The position numbers were made by a program, and so were the translations under genes. Under the pieces are notes generated by a model. It was not told where the DNA came from and did no database searches. It saw nothing but the letters and a program-made list of their open reading frames with translations. From contig CAZGSR010000052.1 of assembly GCA_964528645.1 (NCBI GenBank), forward strand, positions 1 to 14,060: a stretch of 14,060 bases of DNA. Direction: 5' to 3'. The DNA comes from UBA5734 sp964528645 (lineage in GTDB: Bacteria; Bacillota; Clostridia; Saccharofermentanales; UBA5734). Of the stretch, positions 1 to 6,527 are shown piece by piece. Positions within the stretch are counted from its first letter, which is position 1. Each line of letters opens with the position of its first letter.

Positions 1-42
1 GCCTTTTTTCACACTGCGGTTGATCGCGATGACAGATGCCAT
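1..42 (-). CDS. Probable MOSC-domain protein, N-terminal 14 codons only
   Basis: Only the start of this gene is in the window; it continues past base 1. The ATG (complement of 40-42) is followed by codons for MASVIAINRSVKKG. That resembles the usual opening of clostridial stand-alone MOSC proteins (M-x-K/S-V-x-A-(I/V)-N-x-S-x-K-K-G). MOSC domains bind sulfur and handle molybdenum-cofactor sulfuration or related sulfur-carrier chemistry. A strong ribosome site (AAGGAG, complement near 50-57) lies inside the end of moaC, and only two bases separate the moaC TAA from this ATG, so the genes are translationally coupled. Small MOSC genes often sit next to moaC and mog in clostridial cofactor clusters. 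The call rests on 14 residues plus context. Confidence 0.6.
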   Translation of the reverse strand, partial: MASVIAINRSVKKG

Positions 43-44
43 GG

Positions 45-578
45 TTAGTTCTCCTTGGATTTCAAATAATGGCCGGACTTGCCGCCCGTTTTTTCGAGCA
101 ATTGGATCGATTCGATGACCAGACCGCGGTCGATCGCCTTGACCATGTCATACAAGGTCAGAGCCGCGACGGAGACGGCTGTCATGGCCTCCATTTCGAC
201 GCCGGTCTTGCCGGTCAGCTGGACCAGCGTTTCAATGTGGAGACGATCGGTCCCCTGCGGAGTGAAGTCAACGCTGACTTTTTCCAGCGCCAGCGGGTGG
301 CAGAGAGGAATCAGGTCGGACGTTTTCTTGGCCGCCATGATGCCAGCGATCCGCGCTGTGGCCAGGACATCGCCCTTAGGCAGCTGGCCGTCGAGGATTG
401 CCTGCAGGGTGGCCGGCTGCAGATGCACGATCGCCTGGGCCCGGGCGGTGCGTACGGTTGCCGCTTTGGCACCGACATCGACCATATGCGCCTCGCCCCG
501 CTCATTCAGATGGCTGAGACCGTAAGAGGGATTCTCCGTTGGTTTTGTTGTATCAGGATTGGGTTTGAGCAGTGTCAT
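45..578 (-). CDS. moaC: MoaC, cyclic pyranopterin monophosphate synthase
   Basis: Cytoplasmic enzyme of molybdopterin synthesis: it converts 3',8-cyclo-7,8-dihydro-GTP, the MoaA product, to cyclic pyranopterin monophosphate. The protein has 177 residues, the normal size plus a short N-terminal tail. Family signatures are visible: LNERGEAHMVDVGAK (24-38), KKTSDLIPLCHPL (84-96), GVEMEAMTAVSVAALTLYDMVKA (126-148, with the conserved Glu, Asp and catalytic-type Lys) and LLEKTGGKSG (160-169). I chose the ATG at 578 because AGGAAGGA lies about nine bases before it. The frame is open further upstream to a TTG near 626, but that start has no ribosome site and adds non-conserved residues. The gene lies 53 bases after moaA and just before the MOSC gene in the same operon. 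Confidence 0.96.
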   Translation of the reverse strand: MTLLKPNPDTTKPTENPSYGLSHLNERGEAHMVDVGAKAATVRTARAQAIVHLQPATLQAILDGQLPKGDVLATARIAGIMAAKKTSDLIPLCHPLALEKVSVDFTPQGTDRLHIETLVQLTGKTGVEMEAMTAVSVAALTLYDMVKAIDRGLVIESIQLLEKTGGKSGHYLKSKEN

Positions 579-631
579 TGAACAGTATCCTTCCTGCCTG
601 AGCATGCTTGCACAAAATGAGTTCAATCCAT

Positions 632-1600
632 TTATCCACCTGTACGGTCCATGCTGCGGCTGGGCACCTGGTGTGCTTCAAACTGGTGGCGGGGTGGTTT
701 GGCCCGGATCGCAGCGGCGAGCGCCTGGGCGAGCAGGGCATCATCGGGCTGGTCCAGCCAGGGCAGCAGGTCGTATTCGTCATCCTGGCCGAGGCAGCCT
801 TTGACCTTGCCGTCGGCTGTGATCCGGATCCGATTGCAGACGTGGCAAAAGCGGTGTGAAATGGGCCGGATCAGGCCGATCGTCCCGCGATAGCCAGGCA
901 GGCGGTAGTCTTCGGCCGGCTGGCCGGGATAACTGTCGGCGACCCGCTCCAGCAGGGGATAGCGCTGCAGGACCTCGGTGCCGGTCACCAATTGATCCGA
1001 CGCGGCAGCAGTCTGGTTCATCGGCATCAGTTCGATCAGGCGCAAGGCCAGCGGCCGCTCGCGCGTCAGATCGAATAGTTGGTCGAGCTCATCGTCATTG
1101 ACGCCGCGCATCAGGACTGTGTTGAGCTTGACCGGGTGCAGGCCCACTGCCAGGCTGGCATCGATGCCAGCTAACGCCCGCTCGAGAGAACCGTTGCCCG
1201 TGATTTTTTCGAAACGGTCCGCCTTGAGGGAGTCCAGGGAAATATTGATCCGCATCAAACCAGCCTCTTTCAGAGCAGTGGCTCGTTCAGCGAGGTCCTG
1301 GCCATTGGTGGTCAGTGAGAGGTCGGTGATTTCCGGATGGCGCCGGATCTGGCGGATGATTTCCTCGAGATCGTTACGCAGCAGCGGTTCGCCGCCCGTC
1401 AGGCGAACCTTTGTGATACCAAGCCCGGCCAGGACGCGAACGAGTCGTTCGATCTCGGCAACGGTCAGGATCCTCTTCTGGGCAAAAGGATCGAAGCCAG
1501 CTGGACAGTGCCCCGGGCGGCAATAAACACAGTTCAGATTGCAGCGCGGCGTGACGGAGAGCCTCAGGTAGTTGATGGAACGGCCGTATTGGTCAAGCAT
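632..1600 (-). CDS. moaA: MoaA, GTP 3',8-cyclase (radical SAM)
   Basis: First enzyme of molybdopterin synthesis: it uses S-adenosylmethionine and two iron-sulfur clusters to rearrange GTP to 3',8-cyclo-7,8-dihydro-GTP. The 322-residue protein shows the radical SAM CxxxCxxC motif (C20, C24, C27 in PRCNLNCVYC), the GGEP motif (69-72), the second-cluster cysteines C252, C255 and C269 (FCHVCNRIRITADGKVKGCL), and the C-terminal Gly-Gly that activates catalysis in this family. The frame is open upstream to about 1819, but homology begins at MLDQYGRSINYLRLSVTPRC, so the ATG at 1600 is preferred. It overlaps the end of the preceding MoeA-PBP gene by eight bases and its ribosome site is weak, which suggests translational coupling. 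Confidence 0.97.
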   Translation of the reverse strand: MLDQYGRSINYLRLSVTPRCNLNCVYCRPGHCPAGFDPFAQKRILTVAEIERLVRVLAGLGITKVRLTGGEPLLRNDLEEIIRQIRRHPEITDLSLTTNGQDLAERATALKEAGLMRINISLDSLKADRFEKITGNGSLERALAGIDASLAVGLHPVKLNTVLMRGVNDDELDQLFDLTRERPLALRLIELMPMNQTAAASDQLVTGTEVLQRYPLLERVADSYPGQPAEDYRLPGYRGTIGLIRPISHRFCHVCNRIRITADGKVKGCLGQDDEYDLLPWLDQPDDALLAQALAAAIRAKPPRHQFEAHQVPSRSMDRTGG

Positions 1601-3500
1601 GGTTGAGCACACGTCCGATCTGGTCGATCCGGTAACCACCCAGCCGCTCCAATCGCTCGCGGAAGGCCACGGAACGCAGGATTGAAAGGAAACGCTGCAC
1701 CGCTGGTGATTGATAAGCGGATGCCAGGACCAGAAAATCATACCGTTCCTCGGCAACTGGGATGAAATCGAGGCCGAAAATCCGGGCCGCAGCCAGGATG
1801 CCGAGTCCTGCGTCGGCACTGCCGCTCTTGATCTGGGCTGCGACGGCCGTATGGGTCAGCTCCTCCCGCGTGTAGCCATCAATCTGGTCCGGTGCAAGGC
1901 CCAGCTGACGCAGCTGATAGTCCAGCAGCAAGCGCGTGCCAGCCCCTTTCTGGCGATTGACATAGCGGATACCCGGGCGGGTCAGATCAGCCAGGCCGGA
2001 AAGCTGCAAAGAATTGCCGGCAGCCACCATCATCCCCTGCTGGCGATAGACCCCCTCAACCAGGATCACTTCCCCCGGTTGGAAATTTTTCGCCACTGCA
2101 GCCAGGTTGTAGTCGCCGCTGTCCTCATCCAGCAAATGGATTCCGGCCAGATGGGCTTCGCCGCGGCGCAGCGCCAGCAGGCCGCCGAAACTGCCAGCAT
2201 GGGAAGATTTGAGTTGAATGGTGTGATCCATTTCGCGCGCCAGCAGATCGGCGCATTCATCGAGCAGGGGATCGTGGCTACCGATCACGCTCAATGTGGC
2301 GGCAATGGCACTCAGTGGCCTGAGCAACTGGATCTCGACCGTGTCGCCTGCTTCATAGCCCTCGCAGTCCTGCGGCACCACCAGCCAGCCATCCGCCTTG
2401 AGAAAACTCGAGACCAGGCCGGCACCGCGCTCGAGTGGAATCGCGGCGTAACGGCCATTGACCAGGCTGAGGCGTACCCGGATGTATTCCTGGTATTTAA
2501 GCGAGGACTGCAACCGGCGCGACAAATGGGCCGTGACGGTTGGCCGGACCGGGATATCCAGCCGGTACATCCGGCGCAGCAGAGGGGCAACGATTTCCTC
2601 GAGCACGACCAGGCCAGAGATTGGGTAGCCCGGCAGACCGATCACTGGCACAGATCCAATCCGGCCCAGGATAGCTGGTTTGCCGGGCCGGATAGCCAGA
2701 CCATGGCAGCACACGTCGCCCAGGCTTGAGATCACTTGCGTCGTGTAATCGTCGCGACCAGCAGAAGAACCGGCCAGGACCAGAACCAGTTCGGAACGGT
2801 CTGCCGCCACCTGGACCGCCTGTTGCAAGGCATCGAGCCGATCGGGGATGATCGCGGTCGTTTTAACCACAGTTCCCCAGCTGTGCAGCAGGCTGCCAAA
2901 CAGTGTTGAATTGAATTCAGCAATCTGACCTGGCAGCAGGTCGCTGTCCGGTGCGACGATCTCGTCGCCAGTTGGAATCAATGTGACGGTCGGACGGCGC
3001 AAAACTGAAACAGTCAGGACACCACCGGCAACCAGCGTGCCCAAGGCTCCGGGCGTCAGAGGTGAATAGCTTGGCAGGAGCATGTCCCCGGCCGAAAAGT
3101 CCTCGCCTATCTGGCGGATGTGCTGCCAGGGTGTGGCCGGTGTGGAAATCAGGACGTGGTCATCGTGCCGGATGAGTTCCTCCACCATGACGACCGCATC
3201 ATAACCATCCGGCAGAGGATCGCCGGTGTCGACCACGACGTACTGGACATCTGACAATACGACCGGCTCGAGATCGCTTGCGCCAAAGGTGTCTGAAGCG
3301 AGAACAGCGATGCCATCCATGGCACAGGCCAGGTAATGCGGCACGTTCAGCCGGGCGTAGATGGCTTCGGCCGTGATCCGGCCGGCAGCCTGGGTGACCG
3401 GAACCTGTTCGGCTGCGGGGGTGATCTGTGAGTCGAAAACCGGCAGATAGGCAAGCAAAGCCTCTTGGAGGGGTGTGTTTTTCAGATAGGTATGTTCCAC
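1593..3500 (-). CDS. MoeA-like molybdopterin molybdotransferase fused to a molybdate-binding (PBP-like) domain
   Basis: 635-residue fusion. Residues 1-400 are a MoeA-type protein, the enzyme class that inserts Mo or W into adenylylated molybdopterin. Visible motifs are AMDGIAV (60-66), PTGDEI (176-181), the MoCF-type GSSAGRDD (244-251) and GLPGYPIS (288-295). Residues 404-635 form a second domain of the periplasmic-binding-protein/LysR-ligand type, seen in clostridial and archaeal MoeA fusions. No signal peptide is present, so the domain is cytoplasmic and may sense or hand over molybdate or tungstate; that role is inferred. Translation starts at a GTG with an excellent site (AAGGAG, about eight bases before). 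The gene overlaps moeA by 19 bases and moaA by eight. It is the second MoeA paralogue in the operon. Confidence 0.92.
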   Translation of the reverse strand: MEHTYLKNTPLQEALLAYLPVFDSQITPAAEQVPVTQAAGRITAEAIYARLNVPHYLACAMDGIAVLASDTFGASDLEPVVLSDVQYVVVDTGDPLPDGYDAVVMVEELIRHDDHVLISTPATPWQHIRQIGEDFSAGDMLLPSYSPLTPGALGTLVAGGVLTVSVLRRPTVTLIPTGDEIVAPDSDLLPGQIAEFNSTLFGSLLHSWGTVVKTTAIIPDRLDALQQAVQVAADRSELVLVLAGSSAGRDDYTTQVISSLGDVCCHGLAIRPGKPAILGRIGSVPVIGLPGYPISGLVVLEEIVAPLLRRMYRLDIPVRPTVTAHLSRRLQSSLKYQEYIRVRLSLVNGRYAAIPLERGAGLVSSFLKADGWLVVPQDCEGYEAGDTVEIQLLRPLSAIAATLSVIGSHDPLLDECADLLAREMDHTIQLKSSHAGSFGGLLALRRGEAHLAGIHLLDEDSGDYNLAAVAKNFQPGEVILVEGVYRQQGMMVAAGNSLQLSGLADLTRPGIRYVNRQKGAGTRLLLDYQLRQLGLAPDQIDGYTREELTHTAVAAQIKSGSADAGLGILAAARIFGLDFIPVAEERYDFLVLASAYQSPAVQRFLSILRSVAFRERLERLGGYRIDQIGRVLNHA

Positions 3501-4864
3501 GAGGGGTCTCCTTCTGTATGTCCGGTACTGGCGTTGCCAGACTGATGGAGCAAGGTCACAACGACCTCGCTGCCAGCTTCGAGCCCTTCACTGTCGCGAC
3601 TGATCACCAGATAACCATCGCTGGTCGAAAGTTGAGTGACCAGGCCCGAACGGGTTGGCAAAGGCTCAGCCAGCCAGACGACCGGCCGGTCAGCAGCCGC
3701 ATCTGTAGCGGATTTCAGGCGGACGAGGACAAATTCCTCGCGGCCATGATTAGATGGGATCCGGCTGGTGATCCGGGCCTGGATCTTGGGCCTGGCCACA
3801 GGAGTCCTGCCGCCCAGAGTTGCGAGTAGGGGCAACACCAGCTGTTCGAAAATGAACCAAGCGGCTAACGGATGTCCTGGCAGGCCGATCACGAGCTTGC
3901 CCTGGCAGATCCCAGCCACGGTTGGCTTGCCCGGCTTGACGGCCAGACCATGCAGGAGAACGCCGGGCTGGCCGGCAGCGGCAATCGCGCGCTCGACATA
4001 ATCCCGTGCCCCTGCCGAACTGCCGCCGGAGATCAGGACCAGATCTGTCTGATCCAATGCGGCCTGCAGCATGACAGAGAGATCTTCCAGCTGGTCGCGC
4101 ACGATGCCAAATCCGACCGGCAGCGCATGGGCATCCCGGACTGCAGCTGCCAGCATGGGGCCATTGGCGTCATAGACTGTACCAGGCGGAGCCAGCAGAG
4201 GCTCAGCAGACTCGTTTCCGCTTCCGGAGGCATCGGTAGACCATGGCCGGCCAGCAGCGACCAGCTCATCACCCGTGGAAAGGATACCGACACGTACCCG
4301 GGGGAAAACCCGGACTTGGTTCAACCCCAGGGCCGCCAGAGCGCCGATCTCCTGGGATTTCAGGCAACGTCCAGCGGGCAGGACGGTCTGGCCGGCACGG
4401 GTGTCGTCACCGCGCCGCGTCAAGTGGCTGCCCGGTGACACACTGCGTGTTACCAGCCGTGTTTCGGCATCGATCTGTTCGACGTCCTCAATCATGACCA
4501 TGGCATCGGCTCCGGGTGGTAGCATGCCGCCGGTGGCTACACTGAAACAAGATCCGGCAACCAGCGGCTGTGTGGCTACTTGGCCCATCGCGATCTCTCC
4601 GGCCCAGTTCAGAATGGCTGGCAAGGCTTCGCTGGCACCAAACGTATCGGCCGCTCGGACTGCCAGGCCATCGACTTGGGAACGGTCAAAAGAGGGAACA
4701 TCCAAGGGCGCGACAATGGTTTCGGCCAGGATCCGGCCGGAGGCTTCGGCCAGGCTCACGGTTTCACTGGATATCGCATCAGCCAGATGGTGCTCGGACA
4801 ACAGCCGGTCCAGTTCGCCCAGCAGCAAAGCCCGGGCTTTGTCCAGCGTCATGACTTTCAGCAT
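3482..4864 (-). CDS. moeA: MoeA, molybdopterin molybdotransferase
   Basis: First gene of the minus-strand operon, 460 residues. MoeA takes the adenylylated molybdopterin made by Mog and inserts the metal oxyanion. Motifs seen: QVDGLAVRAADTFGAS (63-78), TGGMLPPGADAMVMIED (111-127), STGDELV (196-202), the MoCF motif GGSSAGARDY (280-289), and GKLVIGLPGHPLAAW (322-336). It is longer than a typical 400-420-residue MoeA, partly because of a Ser/Gly-rich low-complexity insert at about 205-226, just after the TGDE motif. The ATG at 4864 is the first ATG in frame downstream of the leader; its ribosome site is poor. This fits either riboswitch control of initiation or a start chosen slightly wrong (an alternative ATG is four codons in). 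The riboswitch-like leader lies directly upstream. Confidence 0.95.
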   Translation of the reverse strand: MLKVMTLDKARALLLGELDRLLSEHHLADAISSETVSLAEASGRILAETIVAPLDVPSFDRSQVDGLAVRAADTFGASEALPAILNWAGEIAMGQVATQPLVAGSCFSVATGGMLPPGADAMVMIEDVEQIDAETRLVTRSVSPGSHLTRRGDDTRAGQTVLPAGRCLKSQEIGALAALGLNQVRVFPRVRVGILSTGDELVAAGRPWSTDASGSGNESAEPLLAPPGTVYDANGPMLAAAVRDAHALPVGFGIVRDQLEDLSVMLQAALDQTDLVLISGGSSAGARDYVERAIAAAGQPGVLLHGLAVKPGKPTVAGICQGKLVIGLPGHPLAAWFIFEQLVLPLLATLGGRTPVARPKIQARITSRIPSNHGREEFVLVRLKSATDAAADRPVVWLAEPLPTRSGLVTQLSTSDGYLVISRDSEGLEAGSEVVVTLLHQSGNASTGHTEGDPSWNIPI

Positions 4865-4926
4865 GGGATGCGAGCCAGTCTGGTCAGGATAAACGCCATC
4901 ATCAGGTGGGAAAAATCAAACAAAGG

Positions 4927-5027
4927 CCGAACTCCTTTTCACAGTGGAAGGCGGGGACTTTTCAATGCCCGCCCCGGTCGGTCCGCATGTCCCCTCAAGG
5001 GATTTAGCTGGACAGACTCGAAGTTGG
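4927..5027 (-). ncRNA. Probable Moco/Tuco riboswitch (Moco RNA motif) in the moeA leader
   Basis: The moeA leader on the minus strand folds like the Moco riboswitch. An outer helix (P1) pairs CCAACUUC (5027-5020) with GGAGUUCGG (4935-4927), with one G-U pair and a bulged C. Inside it, UGUCC (5014-5010) pairs with GGACA (4992-4988) around CCUUGAGG. A third hairpin pairs GGCGGG (4973-4968) with CCCGCC (4955-4950). The segments CGACCGGGGCGGG and CGCC-UUCC-ACUGUGAAAAGGAG correspond to conserved stretches I recall from the motif (CCACCGGGGCGAAG and CGCCUCCCGUAUCUGGAAAGGAG). The hairpin expected between the second stem and GACCGGGG (P3) is missing. The structure lies between the TATAAT box and moeA, as expected for feedback control of cofactor genes. 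The match is from memory and manual folding. Confidence 0.72.
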
Positions 5028-5038
5028 TGTGCAATAGT
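5009..5038 (+). promoter_or_regulatory. Possible promoter for mog
   Basis: TGGACA (5009-5014) and AATAGT (5033-5038) with an 18-base spacer match five and four of six consensus positions. If it is used, the transcript would begin near 5045 and immediately enter the hairpin at 5062-5092. No better plus-strand promoter was seen between 4870 and 5122. Confidence 0.25.
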
Positions 5039-5040
5039 AG

Positions 5041-5069
5041 ATTATAGCGAAAAAGACGGCTGGCCGGAA
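5041..5069 (-). promoter_or_regulatory. Promoter of the moeA operon
   Basis: On the minus strand a perfect -10 box TATAAT (complement of 5041-5046) stands 17 bases after a weak -35 TTCCGG (complement of 5064-5069). Transcription would start near 5034, giving a leader of about 170 bases that begins just before the riboswitch-like fold. The weak -35 lies inside one arm of the inverted repeat at 5062-5092, so the repeat could also act as an operator. Confidence 0.6.
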
Positions 5070-5108
5070 CCGTTTACACCAAACTTCCGGCCTGCTTTTT
5101 GCCTTTTT
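5059..5108 (+). terminator. Terminator-like hairpin directly before mog (possible attenuator)
   Basis: GGCCGGAA (5062-5069) pairs perfectly with TTCCGGCC (5085-5092). The stem continues inward through GTTT/AAAC (5072-5075 with 5081-5084) after a two-base bulge, and outward through a GC/GC step after a T-T mismatch. Runs of five T follow at 5096-5100 and 5104-5108. This is a textbook intrinsic terminator in the plus direction, yet it lies only about 30 bases before the mog ATG and reads toward it. On the minus strand the hairpin is followed by TTTTT (complement of 5050-5054), so it could act both ways. Confidence 0.65.
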
Positions 5109-5122
5109 AACCTGGAGTCAGC

Positions 5123-5617
5123 ATGTCTTTGTACCGGATTGCCATTTTAACCGCCAGCGACAAAGGTGCCGCCGGCTTGCGCGAGGATCGCAGCGGGCCG
5201 GTAATTGCGGCTGCGCTGGCATCTGTCGGGACCATCGTTACCACCGAAATTGTCGCCGATGACCGGGCAACGATCGCCGGGCAGCTGCGCCAGTGGGCCG
5301 ACAGCGACGGGATCGACCTGATCCTCACGACCGGCGGTACTGGTCTGTCACCGCGCGACGTCACACCAGAAGCAACACTCGATGCGGTCGAACGCCTGGT
5401 GCCCGGCATCCCGGAGGCCATGCGAGCCTTCAGCCTGACGTTGACCAACCGGGCCATGCTGTCACGAGCCGTTGCCGGGACGCGCGGCCGCACCCTGATT
5501 ATCAACCTGCCGGGCAGCCCACGTGCTGTCAGTGAATGTCTCGAGGTGATCGTGCCTGTCCTGTCGCATGCCCTGGGGATCCTGACCGCGCGCGAAGGCG
5601 AATGCGCCCGGCCCTGA
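5123..5617 (+). CDS. mog: Mog/MoaB-type molybdopterin adenylyltransferase
   Basis: Adenylylates molybdopterin with ATP, producing the substrate that MoeA uses for metal insertion. The 164-residue protein has the MoCF_biosynth fold signatures: TASDKGAAGLREDRSG (10-25), the core TTGGTGLSPRDVTPEAT (69-85), PGIPEAMR (94-101), MLSRAVAGTRGRTLIINLPGSPRAV (112-136). The length is normal for MogA/MoaB. The ATG at 5123 has CTGGAG five bases before it. It is divergent from the moeA operon whose product it feeds, and it is followed after ten bases by the exonuclease gene. MogA and MoaB cannot be told apart with certainty by eye. Confidence 0.93.
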   Translation: MSLYRIAILTASDKGAAGLREDRSGPVIAAALASVGTIVTTEIVADDRATIAGQLRQWADSDGIDLILTTGGTGLSPRDVTPEATLDAVERLVPGIPEAMRAFSLTLTNRAMLSRAVAGTRGRTLIINLPGSPRAVSECLEVIVPVLSHALGILTAREGECARP

Positions 5618-5627
5618 AAGGACTTCC

Positions 5628-6527
5628 ATGCATACCATTGTTTTCGATCTCGAATGGAACATTGCTGGCCGGGCTAATCCGGTCGATGCCAAAACCCAGG
5701 CGGCCATGCCTTTTGAAATCATTGAGATCGGTGCTGTCAAACTGAACGAACACTACGAGATCATCGGTGAATTCACCACCCATGTGCGCCCCAAGATCTA
5801 TAAAGTCCTGAGCAGCCACATCGCTGCGGTCACCCGCCGTTTCCAGCAAAGCCTGAAATTCGGCCTGCCTTTTCCCCAGGCGGCACAGGAGTTTTTCCGC
5901 TGGTGCAATTCCACCGGTGACGATTATGCCCTCGCCATCTGGAGCGAAAGTGATCCATCTGTCCTGCGCTCCAACCTTGCCTTCCACGGTTTGCCTGACC
6001 GCCTGCCTCTGCAATGCCTCGATGTCCAGCATGTGTTCGATGACATCGTCGAACAGTCCGGCCAGCAGCGCAGCATCGAATACGCGGTGGATTTTTTGCG
6101 CCTGCCCAAGACAGAACCCTTCCACCAGGCCGTCAAAGATGCCTGGTACACAGGCCGCATCCTGCAGGAGACTGCCCGGATTGCCGCCGATGAACAGAAC
6201 CTGACCGACTTGCTCGGCATCTATGCCTATGACCCCAACCTCAACCGTTCTGCCAAGATCAGCCTGGAACCGGCGGCCAGCCACGAGGCTATCCTGCACC
6301 GGCTGGTCAGCAGCAACCTGACGTGTCCAGCCTGCGAAACCGATTTGCAAAAGGTGGTTGACTGGCAACGCCAGGGTAACCGGGCGGACGCCCGCTTTGT
6401 CTGCGCAGACCATGGGCCGGTCGTAGGCAAGGCACGCTTCCGCTCCAAAGAAAAAACTGTGCTGACGGACTTGGTCCTGCGCCTGGAAAAGGGACGCAAG
6501 ATCCAGACCAGCGAGGAACCGACATGA
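5628..6527 (+). CDS. DEDDh-family 3'-5' exonuclease (KapD/ERI-1-like) with a C-terminal Cys/His cluster
   Basis: 299 residues. The exonuclease fold is shown by VFDLEWN (5-11; D7 and E9), an ExoII-type acidic residue at WSESDPSVLRSN (105-116; D109), and ExoIII HQAVKDAWYTG (166-176; H166 and D171). These are the four acidic metal ligands plus the general-base His of the DEDDh class, as in the proofreading epsilon subunit, RNase T and ERI-1/KapD. The C-terminal third carries CPAC (233-236) and CADH (259-262), which look like a zinc-binding ribbon. Substrate (RNA or DNA) is unknown. The ATG follows AAAGGA at a six-base distance. The gene sits between mog and a transporter and overlaps the latter by four bases (ATGA), so it is probably cotranscribed without an obvious functional link to the cofactor. 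Confidence 0.85.
   Translation: MHTIVFDLEWNIAGRANPVDAKTQAAMPFEIIEIGAVKLNEHYEIIGEFTTHVRPKIYKVLSSHIAAVTRRFQQSLKFGLPFPQAAQEFFRWCNSTGDDYALAIWSESDPSVLRSNLAFHGLPDRLPLQCLDVQHVFDDIVEQSGQQRSIEYAVDFLRLPKTEPFHQAVKDAWYTGRILQETARIAADEQNLTDLLGIYAYDPNLNRSAKISLEPAASHEAILHRLVSSNLTCPACETDLQKVVDWQRQGNRADARFVCADHGPVVGKARFRSKEKTVLTDLVLRLEKGRKIQTSEEPT

Noticed and set aside
1710..2729. A 339-codon open frame on the plus strand opposite the MoeA-PBP gene.
   Set aside because: It is a mirror frame of a clearly conserved gene in GC-rich DNA and shows no family motif.
5529..6413. A 294-codon minus-strand open frame opposite the exonuclease gene.
   Set aside because: The plus-strand frame has an intact DEDDh active site and a good ribosome site; the minus frame has no recognisable protein pattern.
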